Below are positions 50,527-62,030 of a DNA stretch of 64,000 bases, piece after piece (the stretch's first letter is position 1; each line of letters opens with the position of its first letter). Position numbers and translations under genes: made by a program. The DNA is taken from contig CAJJDN010000039.1 in the NCBI GenBank assembly GCA_905182985.1, forward strand, positions 310,001 through 374,000, in the 5' to 3' direction. A model generated the notes under the pieces. That model ran no database searches and was not told where the DNA came from. It saw nothing but the letters and a program-made list of their open reading frames with translations. Source of the stretch: Paramecium sonneborni. Its lineage: Eukaryota; Ciliophora; Oligohymenophorea; Peniculida; Parameciidae.

Positions 50527-50839
50527 ATGATAATTTATGGAACTTTTGATTAAAACTTTAGAAACTAAAATATCAACATAAAGCCTTTTTAAATTGATAT
50601 TTCACCAAATAGTACAATAGAAGAGTTAAAAGTATAATTACGTTAAACAATATTAGATATTAATAACTCTTTAATTCACAAACTTGCATTTGGAAGACTT
50701 TGATATACTTAATAGATAAAGAATAAGATTAAAGGAATCTGATTCTGTTTAAGCTCTTTATTAAGAAAGATAAGATGTTACTTAAATTTTTGTAGCTAAT
50801 TCTGGCATTTTAAATGTCTAATGTTGCTTCATTATGTGA
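50527..50839 (+). CDS. Ubiquitin-like (beta-grasp) small protein, possibly frameshifted
   Basis: With a 25-nt intron (50632-50656) the frame from ATG 50527 gives 95 residues including FQIDISPNSTIEELK and LHLEDFDILNRQRIRLKE, which resemble the central part of ubiquitin-like domains. However, an overlapping frame encodes MELLIKTLETKIST, strikingly like the first strand of ubiquitin, and another encodes HKLAFGRL, like the third strand. The best ubiquitin-like reading needs two compensating single-base shifts. Either the gene is decaying, the sequence has indels, or the resemblance of the alternative frames is chance. The C-terminus lacks Gly-Gly, ending in CCFIM, a possible prenylation box. Confidence 0.45.
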
Positions 50840-50878
50840 ATTAATTTTATTTATTTTACACTATAATTAATATAATAA

Positions 50879-52217
50879 TCATGATGAACTATCTGAATCA
50901 CTTGAAGAACTACTTGAAGATGTTTTTTTCTAGTTTTAGTTTGTTTATTTTTAATCATCTGATTGTGAAGATGAAGAAGATCCGCTGCTGCTGCTACTAC
51001 TAGAACTTCCACTAGAAGATGAAGAAGATGAAGAATCAGATGATGAACTTGAAGTACTTTCTCTTCTATTTTATTTTCTTTTCTATTATATTAGTTATTA
51101 ATTTTTACAGGAGTTTTTGATCTTTTACTATATCTTCTTTTTGAATGTCTTTTTCTTGAACTTGATCTTTTATGATGTCTATCTGATGATCTTCTTCTAG
51201 AGGAGTGTTATTTCTTCTTTTTTTCTCTTTCAATCCTTTCTTATTTTTCTTTTTCTCGCTTTTCTTTTTGCTTTTATTTCTCTCTTTCTTTCTCTCTTTC
51301 TCTTTCTTTTTCTTTCTCCCTTTTTTCTCTTTCTCTCTCTCTTTCTCTTTCCCTCTCTTTTTCTCTTTCTCTTTCTCTCTCTCTTTCCCTTTCTCTCTCC
51401 CTCTCTCTTTCTTCTCTTTCTCTTTCCCTCTCTCTTTCCCTTTCTCTTTCCCTCTCTTTTTCTTTTTCTCTTTCTTTTTCTCTCTCTTTTTCTTTTCTTT
51501 CTTTTTCTTTTTCTCTTTCTTTCTCTTTTTCCTTCTCTTTATCTTTTTCTTTATCTTTTTATTTTTATTAATCTTATGATTATTCTTAATCTTTTTTTTA
51601 TAATTCTTTTTCTTTATCTTTTTCAACATCCTTATTATCATTTTTTTATTTATCTTCTCTAATCTTAGCTCTTGCATGTTCCTCCTTTTATTTTAAATCT
51701 TTTTCCTTTCTTATTTCTCTTTATCTTAGTTTATCTAATCTTTCTTTTTTAATCTTTTCTGTATAATATCTATTTTTGATATAATTATTTACTTTTATCT
51801 ATCTACTCCAAGACTTTAACATTTTATCTTTTTTCCATCAATAATTGCTCTATGCATATATTAAGTAGCTTAAGAAGCATCGCCTTCATCATTATAAGTA
51901 ATAAAAGCAAATAAAAGCGGAAGCATATTGTTTTATTCATCAAATTACATTTCTACATTAGTTAATTTTCCATAAGTTGAGAAGATTTCATGTAAGATAT
52001 CCTAGGTGACATTTCTTGAAATATTTTAAACAAGAAGAAGATTTTTTATTTTCTTTTCTTTTGGTTTATCTTTAGTTTTTTTTTCTTTTGATTTTTCTTT
52101 TGATCTTTCTCTTGACTTTTGACTTTTTGACTTTTTTTAATTTAAGTCTTTCATTTTCTTCTTCTCTTCACTTGAAGAGGATGAACCTGAAGAAGATGAG
52201 GAATGAGATTTTGGCAT
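50879..52217 (-). CDS. RNPS1/SR45-like RRM splicing factor with RS and KE/RE tracts
   Basis: About 430 residues. A serine-rich start (MPKSHSSSSSGSSSS) leads to one RRM: LLLVQNISRNVTQDILHEIF, STYGKLTNVEMQF, LLFAFITYNDEGDASQA, QYMHRAIIDGKK. A very long Lys/Glu/Arg tract follows, then an RS segment (HSSRRRSSDRHHKRSSSRKR) and a polyserine tail ending DSDSSS. A 26-nt intron (about 51087-51112) is present in the 3' part. RNPS1/SR45 are exon-junction-complex periphery proteins that influence splicing. A single RRM flanked by serine and RS regions is the basis for the call. Confidence 0.83.
51277..51540. repeat. 264-nt uninterrupted pyrimidine tract
   Basis: On the plus strand this stretch contains only C and T (mixtures of CTTTCTC and CCCTCTC units); the minus strand is pure purine and encodes the Lys/Glu/Arg tract of the RNPS1-like protein. 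Long homopurine-homopyrimidine DNA can form triplexes and is prone to slippage and assembly error. Confidence 0.9.
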
Positions 52218-52692
52218 GATAATATTTAAATATTAATACAATAATTTTAATCAATATTTAATTTAAAGCACCTCTTGATGTTAATTGTATGAAATTCTAA
52301 TTCTTGCATATAATTCTATAATAAGCATCTAGAATAGAATGATACCTATTAAATTTATATAATAAGGATAACACTGTTTGAATTTAGATTAGTAATATTA
52401 ATGTAAGTCTAAAGCAATATTAAAGCAAATTGTAATTAGCTATGTTTATATATAAATTTGAATGTTATGAAGAATATATTATAAGAGCTTTTATAGTTTG
52501 AGTTTTTTATAGATGTACATGAGAATAAATGTATATAGCAAACTTAAATGATATATAGTAAATGATTAATAATTAAATGATTTGAAATGTTCTAAAATCC
52601 TAACAATAGAGAGTGATTCATGAACTAAAAATGGAAAAGTCTTTATAAATGTGAGGATTCATCTTTTTTCCATAAATAAATATCTCTAAATT
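52218..52692. other. Divergent intergenic region
   Basis: 475 bp between the RNPS1-like gene and the alcohol dehydrogenase gene. AT-rich; it presumably holds both promoters. No other feature. Confidence 0.4.
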
Positions 52693-53875
52693 ATGCAACA
52701 ATTACCAGAACATTCAGTTTATTAAGTATAAGAAAGCAAAGAAACAGCAGATGCTGTTGCATATGCTTTCCTATAAAATACTGGCGAACCTGTGTAATAC
52801 CCATATAAATATCCAAATATTGCAGATGATGATGTCAGAATAAGAATTTTATATACTGGATTGTGTCATAGTGATTGTCTTCATTCAAGAGGTTTATGGG
52901 ATCCAACTATGTATAATGAAGTTATATGCTTTTAGTAAATATCCTAGTTGTCCAGGACATGAAGTTGTTGGATTAGTAGAGAAAGTTGGAACAGGAGTAA
53001 CAAAGTTTAAAGTAGGTGATAAAGTTGGATGTAATCCATAAAGATGGATGTGTTAAACATGTGAGTTATGCAAAAAAGGAGATAATTAATTATGTTCAAA
53101 AGGCATTTTCTTATATGATGATAACAATTTTGGTGGATATTCAACTCATATCTAAGTAGGTGAAAGAATGGTTTTTAGAATTCCTGAAGGTATGTATATA
53201 ATGTCAATAATTAGGATTCAATGATGCTTTGGGTTCTCCTTTATTATGTGCAGGTGTTACAGTTTATGCTCCATTAAAAAGATATTATAAACCAAATTTC
53301 ACTTGTGCTGTCATCGGTATAGGTGGATTAGGACATTTGGCTGTTTAATATGCTGCTAAATTAGGTATGACTGTCACAGCTTTTACAACAAGTAAAAATA
53401 GAGAACAAGAAATTAAGAGATTAGGTGCTTCATTTTTATCTAGTTCTGTTGATGTTGAAAGTTTGAAAGCTGAATAAGGAAAATATGATATTGTTATCAA
53501 TACACTTTATATTGAAAATGAAGAAATTTTTAAAAGCCATTAAAGATTAACTGCCCCAACAGGTACATACATCTTAGTTGGACTTCCTCCTTCCAAAGTC
53601 AACTTCAAATTAGATCATGCTTATATCATCTTAAATTAAATCAGAGTTGCTGGTTCATTAATTGGTAATTATGATGAAACATAAGTAATTACATTCTTTA
53701 TCAAATTTAGGAAATGCTTGAATTTTCTGCACAAAATAATATTTATCCAATTGTGGAGACTTTTGAATTTGAAGACTTTCCAAAAGCTTTTGATAAAATG
53801 GAAAAAGGCCAAGCAAAATTTAGGTGTGTTGTAAATGTTGGAAAATGGGCTTAAGCTAATGGTTTATGGAAATGA
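52693..53875 (+). CDS. Zinc-dependent alcohol dehydrogenase (cinnamyl-alcohol type)
   Basis: 368 residues; introns of 25, 25 and 26 nt give an exact exon sum. Catalytic zinc ligands are visible in [14 protein letters not shown] and [14 protein letters not shown]. The structural zinc loop is [16 protein letters not shown] GroES-like N-terminal half is followed by the Rossmann glycine motif [20 protein letters not shown]. The YahK/CAD subgroup is suggested by [20 protein letters not shown]. It should oxidise or reduce alcohols/aldehydes with NADP(H) in the cytosol; the substrate is unknown. Confidence 0.92.
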
Positions 53876-54062
53876 GTTTAATCAAATTATATCAATAAAT
53901 ATCCAAATTAAATACCACTTTCCATATATTAGATTAGTCTATTATATATTTAGTAAAGTTCTCAAAGACCCAAGAATGGATTATTTAAATGATAATGTAG
54001 TTTAAAATAAATTTGACAAAAAATTATTTATTCTGTAAATTATAACCAATTTAGTTAACATA

Positions 54063-54784
54063 TCAACAACACTTTTTTTATTTTTCGCCCACATCTTTTT
54101 AAATTGTAGATTCAGTTAATTTTATATTATTCTTTTAAGTTGTTTCAGCTGCTTATGATAATTTTACTATTTCTAAAATTTTCATATGATTTTATTACCA
54201 GTTGCCAATTATTCAAATGCTTGCTAAATACCAGTTCCATCCTTTGCGCTAGTCTCCAAATAAGCTAATTTGTGCTCAAATGCAAATTAAGCTGCTTCTT
54301 ACTTACTAACCTTTCTTTGATCTTAAATATCGATTTTATTTGCAACTAACATAATAACTATTGATTATGTATTTAATTCAATATCCTAACATTATATTTA
54401 CATAATCTAAACCTTAAGCCATTTATCTAAATTATCAAATGAACTTCGATCAGTGATATCAAAAATCAGCAATGCTCCTGCAGCACCTTAATAATAAATT
54501 TTTGTAAGAGCTCTATATTATTCCTTTAATATTTTTTTTATATTACTGCTCCACAAGTATCCCAAATTGCTAATTTAATCTCATTGCCATTTATTTATAC
54601 ATTTTTCTATGCAAATTCCACCTAAAAATTATTCTAAGTATTACGCCTATTGTAATTTTATGCCCTTCTTCAAATTTATCAAAAGCAAATCTTGTCAATG
54701 TATTTGACTTACCAACTCTTGTATCCCCTTTTAATTGTCAAAATTAATACCAACTAAAACTATTTTAAAAGTTGATGGTTTCAT
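54063..54784 (-). CDS. Rab GTPase, Rab11-like, with altered switch II
   Basis: 199 residues; five introns (23, 23, 23, 27, 26 nt) give an exact exon sum. P-loop VGDTRVGKSNTLTRF; TIGVEF in switch I; IKLAIWDTCGAEQYRALTK in switch II; GALLIFDITDRSSFDNLDKW; G4 VANKID; G5 LETSAK; C-terminal prenylation motif KKCC. Switch II normally reads WDTAGQE; here it is WDTCGAE, so the catalytic Gln is Ala. Intrinsic and GAP-driven GTP hydrolysis should be impaired, giving a mainly GTP-bound Rab. This Ala codon abuts a 23-nt intron that ends AAG, so the splice site should be confirmed. Rab11-class proteins act in recycling and contractile-vacuole or cortical traffic. Confidence 0.88.
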
Positions 54785-56369
54785 TAAATAATTAACCAAA
54801 AAAATTTTATAAAATGTTAATTAGTTGAATTATACAAAAATAAAAAATAAACAAAGAAATGATCAGATAATCATTTTCTAAAACGAATTCATTAGATATA
54901 TCTTAATTATCTAATAGTAATTTGAAAAATTTATTATGAAAGACAAATAGCGACCATTTATTTCTAAGATTATTACAATAGTTTTTAAAAAAATTGAGAA
55001 GAGAAACAAAATTGGATGAAAAAATCAGAAGGCAGATAAATACTCACTAAAATCTTTAAAAAATTAATACAATTATTATTGATTTTAAATTAGCTAATTT
55101 CAGAATTAAAAGGAAAAATTTTTTTATATTGCCTTAAAAAATTTTAAGTTTGAATGAAAATCAATTTTTAGTTTGGATTATTGAAAATTTTCTACTAACC
55201 AAATTTTATTTATTACTAATAACTATGACTTTCAAATTATTAGAATGAAAGATTTATATTTACAACAGAAAAGATCCAAGTAATCTTTATTGATTTGAAT
55301 AAGAATCAAATTTTCAGAATTCTTTTGTTAATTTTTCATAAAATTTTCATAATAAAAGGAACTTTTAAATGAATATTAAAAAATGAAATTCTATTTTTCA
55401 AAAGATTATTATACAAAACTCTTCATAATGTCTTTTTTAGTATCATATTGATAATTTTCTAAATAATTAGATTTTTTACTTAATTTTAAAGGAGAAAGTG
55501 TTTTTTAAATATATTAGTTTATTTTAAGAGTAGAGATTTTGATCCGAGATAGCAGATCTCTTAAGGTTTTAAATATTAATTATCCATTTTAATTAAACTT
55601 TCATTTAGAAATCACCTTTTTATAAATTTATGAAAGATATACTTAATAAAAGAATGATGATCTTAATTTCAAAATCTTTTAGTTATTAGTTATATCTATT
55701 AAAAAGCTTTTTAATCGATTCTGTGTGATAATTATGTGATAGTTAACAAGAAAAGAAATAAAAAAGTATATACTCAGAAAGAGAAAAAAATGAAAAACTG
55801 AAAATTTGAAGATTTCTTATTATTAAAGCTAAAATATTAGGATACAATAGAATGAATCATAATCATAAAATTAAAAAAAATTATTTATAATGATTATTGT
55901 TTTTATTATAATCAATTTAACAATAAAGTTATTTCTCATAACCTCAAAACAATAGTGGGATTCTTAGAGAGAATAAATTCAAATATAAAATATTCTGAAA
56001 CTTATTTAATCTTTATATGAATAGGTTTTTGTAATAACGATTTATTCATTTTCATTATGTGATGAATAAATATAGAAAATAAAATTCAAAAATTTCAAAT
56101 TTTGATAGAACTTTTTTTATTTAGCCACTCAAATTTGATTTTATAAAGTAAATTGAATAGGAAAGAGGTGATGAAATCAAAATGTATATATATATAATAT
56201 ATATTTTTTTTTGAATTTTTGGATTGATCTAATAAACATTATAAATTAGAAGATAGTGATTAAAATGAAAAGAGAAAATAGAAGTATATTATGAGAATAA
56301 AATAATTTGATGAATGTCTTAACCATAAGTTTTTATGTATATATTCTCATAATTAAATTACGTTAAAAA
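54785..56369. other. 1.6-kb gene-free interval
   Basis: The longest empty stretch in the window. All frames are broken by TGA at short intervals on both strands, and no motif, RNA gene or repeat was recognised beyond AT runs and a (TA)n stretch near 56186-56203. It may be a decayed gene, a long regulatory region or retained germline-type DNA. A small self-complementary piece lies near 55543-55561 (GAGATagcaGATCTC). Confidence 0.55.
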
Positions 56370-57440
56370 ATGAATACAGTTTGTCAACAGAAGACTGCCA
56401 CTCCATGTAGATTTGAAACAACACAATCATATCTGCTTGATTAATCACCTAAAATATAATATAGGAGAGTAAATTCTCCAGGGTTACCTGATTGCTCTTT
56501 TAGAAAGAGTCATAAATCATCAGTTGATAAAAGGAATTACATGACTTTAGGATAGATGGATATTTAATAATTATTAAAACCTACAAGATCATTAGAAGAA
56601 AGTCCAGAGCAAAAGTTAAAACCTTATTATGTAAAAGGAGAGGAGATGATAGATCATCATTAGCATTCATTCAATCCTTAATAATATATGAGTTTGAAAG
56701 AGGATAAGGAAATATAAGTAGAAGAGAAACCATATGGATCTCCACCAAAAATGGAAGTATTTTAAAAACCTCAATAAAGAAAATAAATGAAAATGGTTGA
56801 TAAAATTGAGAGTGACAAAGTGAGTGTTGAGATATTTATGTCTGAATAAGATGAAAACTCTCTTATTTTTACTGGTATAACAAAAAGAATAGTACCAAGT
56901 CCTGAAGAAAATAAATAAATTTTAATGTAGAATTTGTAATAATTATTTACATCAATAGACAAGAGTACAAATTCAAACAAATTCTAAAATTATATAAAAA
57001 TGGAATCATTAGAATAATCAGTATTTCATTAACATATGAATAAGTCAACTTAATAAGATTTTCTATCTATTTCTTCTGCATAATCTATAAAATAATAAAA
57101 ATGTTCTTCTTAAACTAATTTCAGAAGAAATTCAGCTATAATTCCAAAATAATAATCAAAATGGAATAATTCAACAAAAGCAAATAAATAAAAAAATGTT
57201 TGTTCTTCAAATAAATAATCAAAGAGTCCCTTTTTAAAAGCTTAGAATTAAAAGGTTTCTATAAGTAAACCAAAATTATAGTAAATAAATTTAAATATTC
57301 AATCTCCTCAAAAAATACCAACTCAGAAAAAACAACCATAGACTTAATAGAATAGATCAACAGTATAAAAAGTAAGATCCTTTCATATAACTCCTGAAAA
57401 AATAGATGATTGCATATATGACGAAAGATTTTATAAATGA
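56370..57440 (+). CDS. Disordered hypothetical protein (356 aa), intronless
   Basis: A single exon from ATG 56370 to TGA 57438-57440. The sequence is rich in Gln, Ser, Lys, Asn and Pro, with short patches such as VNSPGLPDCSFRK, RSLEESPEQKLKPYY and SIDKSTNSNKF. No transmembrane segment, coiled coil or catalytic motif. Many Ser-Pro pairs suggest phosphorylation. The ending RSFHITPEKIDDCIYDERFY is more ordered and may be a short binding motif. No family recognised. Convergent with the lipase gene, 25 bp away. Confidence 0.75.
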
Positions 57441-57465
57441 TATTATTATATATTTATATGTATAA

Positions 57466-59581
57466 TCATAATACTTCACTTGATTTAAATAATTCTTAAA
57501 CCATTTTACAAGTTAAATTAATCACTGAACCCATATGAGTGACTCCAACAATTGGAACCTCAAAATTCATAAAGCCATGTGATAAACAATTAATAATATC
57601 TAATTTGATATTATGATGTAACTTTCTCATTTTATTAACAAATCTTATAGTATCACCAGTAAGACTATCTTTAGCTCCACATATTATATGTATTTTAGGT
57701 AATCTAATATATAAATTTATATAAATAAAATACTTAGTTAAGAAAGTATCATCAGCTATAATAGGACTAAGATAAGGATCAGATTCTGGATGTTCTGATC
57801 CACTTTTTAAATATTCTTTTAAAACAACAACTAAAATAGTTGTTGGAGCTATTTAATCAATCAATCCATTAAGTAAATAAGGATTAAAGATCTTAAAATT
57901 TAGATTTACAACAGGATAAGGTAAAAATAGTCCATCTGGTACTCTTATACCAATTTTAATGGCACGAAAACAAATACCTAGAGCCATATTTCCTCCAGCT
58001 GAATCACCTGCTAGAATTATTTATTCTAAATTTATATTCATATAAAATCTACTAAAATAGAGCTAATAATATATATAAATTTATTTACTATCCAAAGATA
58101 TAATTACCATATATCTTCAAGGGCATATGGATATGGATACTTAGGAGCAAGACGATAATCTATACTAAATATTACACAATCATCTCCTATATGATTAGCC
58201 CATTTCCTTGTATAAGTCTAATGACTAAATGAAGACATTCCTACCCATCCTCCACCATGAATTTATAATATCACTTTCTTTATCTTTCCAAATTATCCCT
58301 CCTATTAAGATACTCCTTCAAATATATTATTATGATCTTTGCTTATATCAGCTATTTATTTTACTATTTCATCTTCTTATATTCTTTTTCTAAATATTTC
58401 CTTATTTGCTGATAATACTCTCACTTTTATCTTATTTTTACGATCCTTTCGAAACAAAGATTCAATCACTTTCTCATATAAATGCTCTTCTATCATTTCT
58501 AATCCTTTAAATCCTTCTTAATTATATAATGTTCCATTTTCTATTTCTTAATTTATTCTCTCCAATGTAAATGTTGGCTTAAATAAATATGGAACATATA
58601 TTTTATAATGTGATGATATTTTTGTCATTGAATATTTCATAAAATTCTTTAAAACTGGAGCCTTATCTTAAATACTCCATAAATTTTATATAAATTAAAC
58701 AGATGGATTTGTCATCTCTTTTAATTTTATTTATCTAGCTTTCTCAATATTTGTTATTAAAAATGCCCCACCCAAATTTTAAAATATCATACTCAATATA
58801 GGAAGTTTAATCATATTTCCTAATTTTGCATATGCACAACCAACTGAAATGTAATCGTTAAACTTTTCAAATTGCATATCTATGGCCTCTGGATCATCAA
58901 GCTATATTTGTTTTTCAAATTACATCTATAAACTGAACATACTTAGCCAAATGAGCCCATTCTTAATGGGTATTGCTTAAACAATAGATGTCATCTAATG
59001 GAACTTATGATATATTTGGTAAAAATTCTCTTATCTTATAATTTTATTTAAATTATTACTATTTAAAGTCTTCTTATTACATAATCAAATTCTAACTTGT
59101 GTTTTTGTAATTCATATTCAAAATTCTTATATTTCATTATCTATTCCAAACAAATTAAAAATGGATGTATTATTTTATGATTTATAAATTATGTACACTA
59201 TTCCAATAAAGGATGATGAAATTAATTTTACTCAAATTACTTTTGAGTTTCATCTAATTATAGTAACCATTCTACAACAACTGGATTTTAAGTATTGAAA
59301 TGTTTCATTATCAGTTAACATTTCTACAAATAATATATAGCATCAATCATGCCTTCTGAATGTTATACTTTCTTCATGCAAATATTTTAATAATTTAAAA
59401 ATTTTCAAAGCAAATTCTTATGAGTTATTTTACTCAAACTAATTTTCTATCAAATTTTTGTAAACATGATTTTGCTTTCATTTGTTCTTGAATCAAATAG
59501 GTTTTTATAGAAATCATCACAAAACTAATTGAAATTGAAAATTAACATAGCATTATAATAATTAAAAATTTCCAACTGCAT
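57466..59581 (-). CDS. Hormone-sensitive-lipase family hydrolase (HSL-N + HSL catalytic domain)
   Basis: About 640 residues. An N-terminal helical region (QEWAHLAKYVQFID; MQFEKFNDYISVGCAYAKLG) corresponds to the HSL_N domain. The catalytic part has the oxyanion motif ILQIHGGGWVGMSS, IDYRLAPKYPYPYALED, nucleophile LAGDSAGGNMALGICF, IRVPDGLFLPYPVVNLN, the acid region GAKDSLTGDT and the His region NCLSHGFMNFEVP. The full Ser-Asp-His triad is therefore present. HSL-type enzymes hydrolyse diacylglycerol, steryl esters or small acyl esters. Several micro-introns are needed in the N-terminal third, not all resolved. Divergent from the CDC50 gene by 43 bp. Confidence 0.87.
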
Positions 59582-59624
59582 AAAATATTCATATGAATTC
59601 TGAATAAAACAAATAATTGTAAGA

Positions 59625-60603
59625 ATGGAAATTAAAATACATAAAATTGAATCCAATATTACTTATCTTTATGGGTATTACTATATAAATAAATTAGGAC
59701 TAATATTAATTGCATTTGGAATTGTATCACAAACTGTTGATATTAATTATGAATATATTTCTACTAGATATGATGAAATTTGTGCTAATAAGATTTAATG
59801 TTCTGTAAAAATAAAGTAATAAGTATTTTAGATTACCATTGTTGTACCATCAAAAATGAAATCTCCTATATTTTTTTCATATGAAGTTTCATCATTCTTC
59901 TAAAACACAGATAAATACTTTAATAGCATTCCTTATGATTTATTATATGGAAACTTAGATTTCGATATATCAATTTGTGATCAATATAAATCTAATAGAG
60001 AAATGGGCAAAATTTTTAGTGTTACAAATAAAACTTTAGAATAAGATGAAATAGCTATACCCTGTGGAATAGCTGCATATTCATATATGAATGGTAATAG
60101 TGAAAATATTATTAAATTTTAAGATGAATTTACATTAACTAAAGATGGTAATCAAATTTTAATCACAGATAAAGGTATTGCATGGGAATCTGATAAAGAA
60201 AAGTTTACCAATATAAATTTAGATAAATAATGGATAGATATGGAATCAGGTGATTATTTTCATTTAAATCAGAAAGATTTATAAATTGGATGAGACCATC
60301 TCCTCTAAGTAAATTTAGAAAATTATGGGGAAGAATTGATTAAGATTTAGAGTCTGGTACATATACAGTAAACATATAAATTAGTAAATTATAATTTCAT
60401 AAAATTATTTAGAAACTAATGATGCTTTTGCTGAAACTAAAAAATATTTTCTTTTACATAATAATGGTTAATTTTCAGACCCAATTTTGGTAATTACATT
60501 ACCATGTCTCTGTGTTGGTCCATTTTTAATTATTTTTGGACTGATCAATATGATATATTGGGGGAAAAAATAAAATTTGATAAAAAAATACAGAATTTAT
60601 TGA
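59625..60603 (+). CDS. CDC50/LEM3-family P4-ATPase beta subunit
   Basis: 308 residues; introns of 23 and 29 nt give an exact exon sum. Two membrane segments (YYINKLGLILIAFGIVSQTV near the N-terminus and VITLPCLCVGPFLIIFGLIN near the C-terminus) flank an extracytosolic domain. Family motifs: IPCGIAAYSYMN, DKGIAWESDKEKF, QWIDM, RFINWMRPSPLSKFRKLWGR. CDC50 proteins are obligatory partners of P4-ATPase lipid flippases, needed for ER exit and transport. Confidence 0.92.
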
Positions 60604-61147
60604 TTGCCTTACTTATTCCCATAATTTAAGTTCTTATTTTTATTAATTAATTAATATATAAAAAAATAATGTTTATTATACCTTCTTTGATCAAAGATTA
60701 AATTGGATTATATTCCAATCTAATCGCAACTAGAAGGAAATAACAGACAGCAATCAAGCGTTTGATCCCTAATGTATTCTTAAAAATGCATTAGGTTCAT
60801 GACCTTGGAACATTATTAATATTTTTGAATAAAAAATAAATAAACATAAAATGAGAAAATGTTTTTAATAATTTTGGAATGAAATGAATCAAAAATGATT
60901 TTTAAGATGAAGAATATCTAAAATGAAGAAAATCTAATTAATTTAGTTGATAAATTTAATAAGTTTGATTGTTGGATATAAGAGATGAAAATTTTCTTTT
61001 TTTTTTTCAATTCATTTGAATTATTCTTTGATGAAAATTGATTGAATAATTTTATAATGACTTTACTAGCGATTTAGATAGATAGATAGGGGATCTATTT
61101 TAATGAAATTTAAGGGGATTATTTTGAGTATTGATTAATTAATATTA
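60604..61147. other. Intergenic region with hairpin-forming segment
   Basis: About 540 bp. Between 60680 and 60840 the base composition is less AT-biased and several inverted repeats occur: the 14-nt palindrome TCTTTGATCAAAGA at 60684-60697, a short stem at 60753-60766 and an 11-bp stem at 60768-60795. This could be a small structured RNA or a terminator/regulatory element. The remaining sequence is plain AT-rich DNA. Confidence 0.5.
60768..60795. repeat. 11-bp inverted repeat with 6-nt loop
   Basis: CCTAATGTATT (60768-60778) pairs with AATGCATTAGG (60785-60795) with one G-U wobble around loop cttaaa. It is directly preceded by a smaller stem ATCAA/TTGAT (60753-60766). Candidate fold of an unannotated small RNA. 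Confidence 0.55.
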
Positions 61148-61986
61148 ATGAGTTATCAAAATCATCCCTAAAAGTTTCCTTATGATAATTAAGGTCCGTA
61201 AGGGTAGCAACAAGTACCATTGTTTCAGTAGGTTTACTACAGTCAACAACAATAAATATATGGATTCGAATAATAGCAATTCCCACCATTGAATTATAAT
61301 GGGTATGGCTATTATGTATAGCAACAAAGTAATAAAGTTATTTGTAAGTTCAGTGCCATAATATAATATTCCTCCTCAACAACCAACACCTAGTTTAACG
61401 AGTAATAGTATAAGTTTGAGTGGTATTTGAATTTTGTATTTGTATGTCAGATTAGGGAGCAAAAAAGAAGAAGAAAAATAAAAGTGATAAATCAAAGAAA
61501 GACAAAAAGAAAAAAAGAAAGAGAGGTTTATTTGTTATCCTAATATTTCAAAGCCAGTAGTAGTAGTTCTTCTTCTAGTAGTAGTGATTCTAGTAGTAGC
61601 TGTAGCAAAAGTCGTAATAAGTATGATAATTATATATATCGAAATCTTTTTGTAGAAAAAAGAAAAAGGATAAACCTTTATCCTTTTTACATAATGAGGA
61701 TAATTGGAAATGCAAGTCTTGTTATAATATCAATTTCCCTCATCGTACAGAATGTAATAGATGTAAGAAAAGTAGAGAATAAGCTGTAAAAGTATTCAAT
61801 TAACTCTCTAACATCTTTTCTTAGGAAGATAAAGGAAAGAAGTATGTACCTAATCCTGATGATTGGAAGTGTAACATTTGTGGCAATTTTAATTATGCTA
61901 GAAGAGAAAAATGTAATAGATGCAAAGAAGATAAGCCAAAGGCAACTATGCCATAACAATCCACATCATATAATTAAGTAAACTGA
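61148..61986 (+). CDS. RanBP2-type zinc-finger protein with serine-rich segment
   Basis: About 250 residues. A Gln/Tyr/Pro-rich N-terminus is followed by a lysine-rich stretch, a polyserine run (SSSSSSSSSDSSSSCSKSR) and two RanBP2-type zinc fingers: DNWKCKSCYNINFPHRTECN with RCKK, and DDWKCNICGNFNYARREKCN with RCKE. W-x-C-x2-C-x3-N-x6-C-x2-C fits RNA-binding ZRANB2-like fingers that read GGU single-stranded RNA. Several introns of 28-35 nt are needed around 61420-61655. A splicing role is inferred. Confidence 0.8.
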
Positions 61987-62030
61987 CGTATTTTCCTTTG
62001 CATTTCGTATATCAAAACATAATTCTATTT

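Noticed and set aside
51205..51579. Plus-strand Phe/Leu/Ser-only ORF
   Set aside because: It is the translation of the pyrimidine tract antisense to the RNPS1-like gene; low complexity only.
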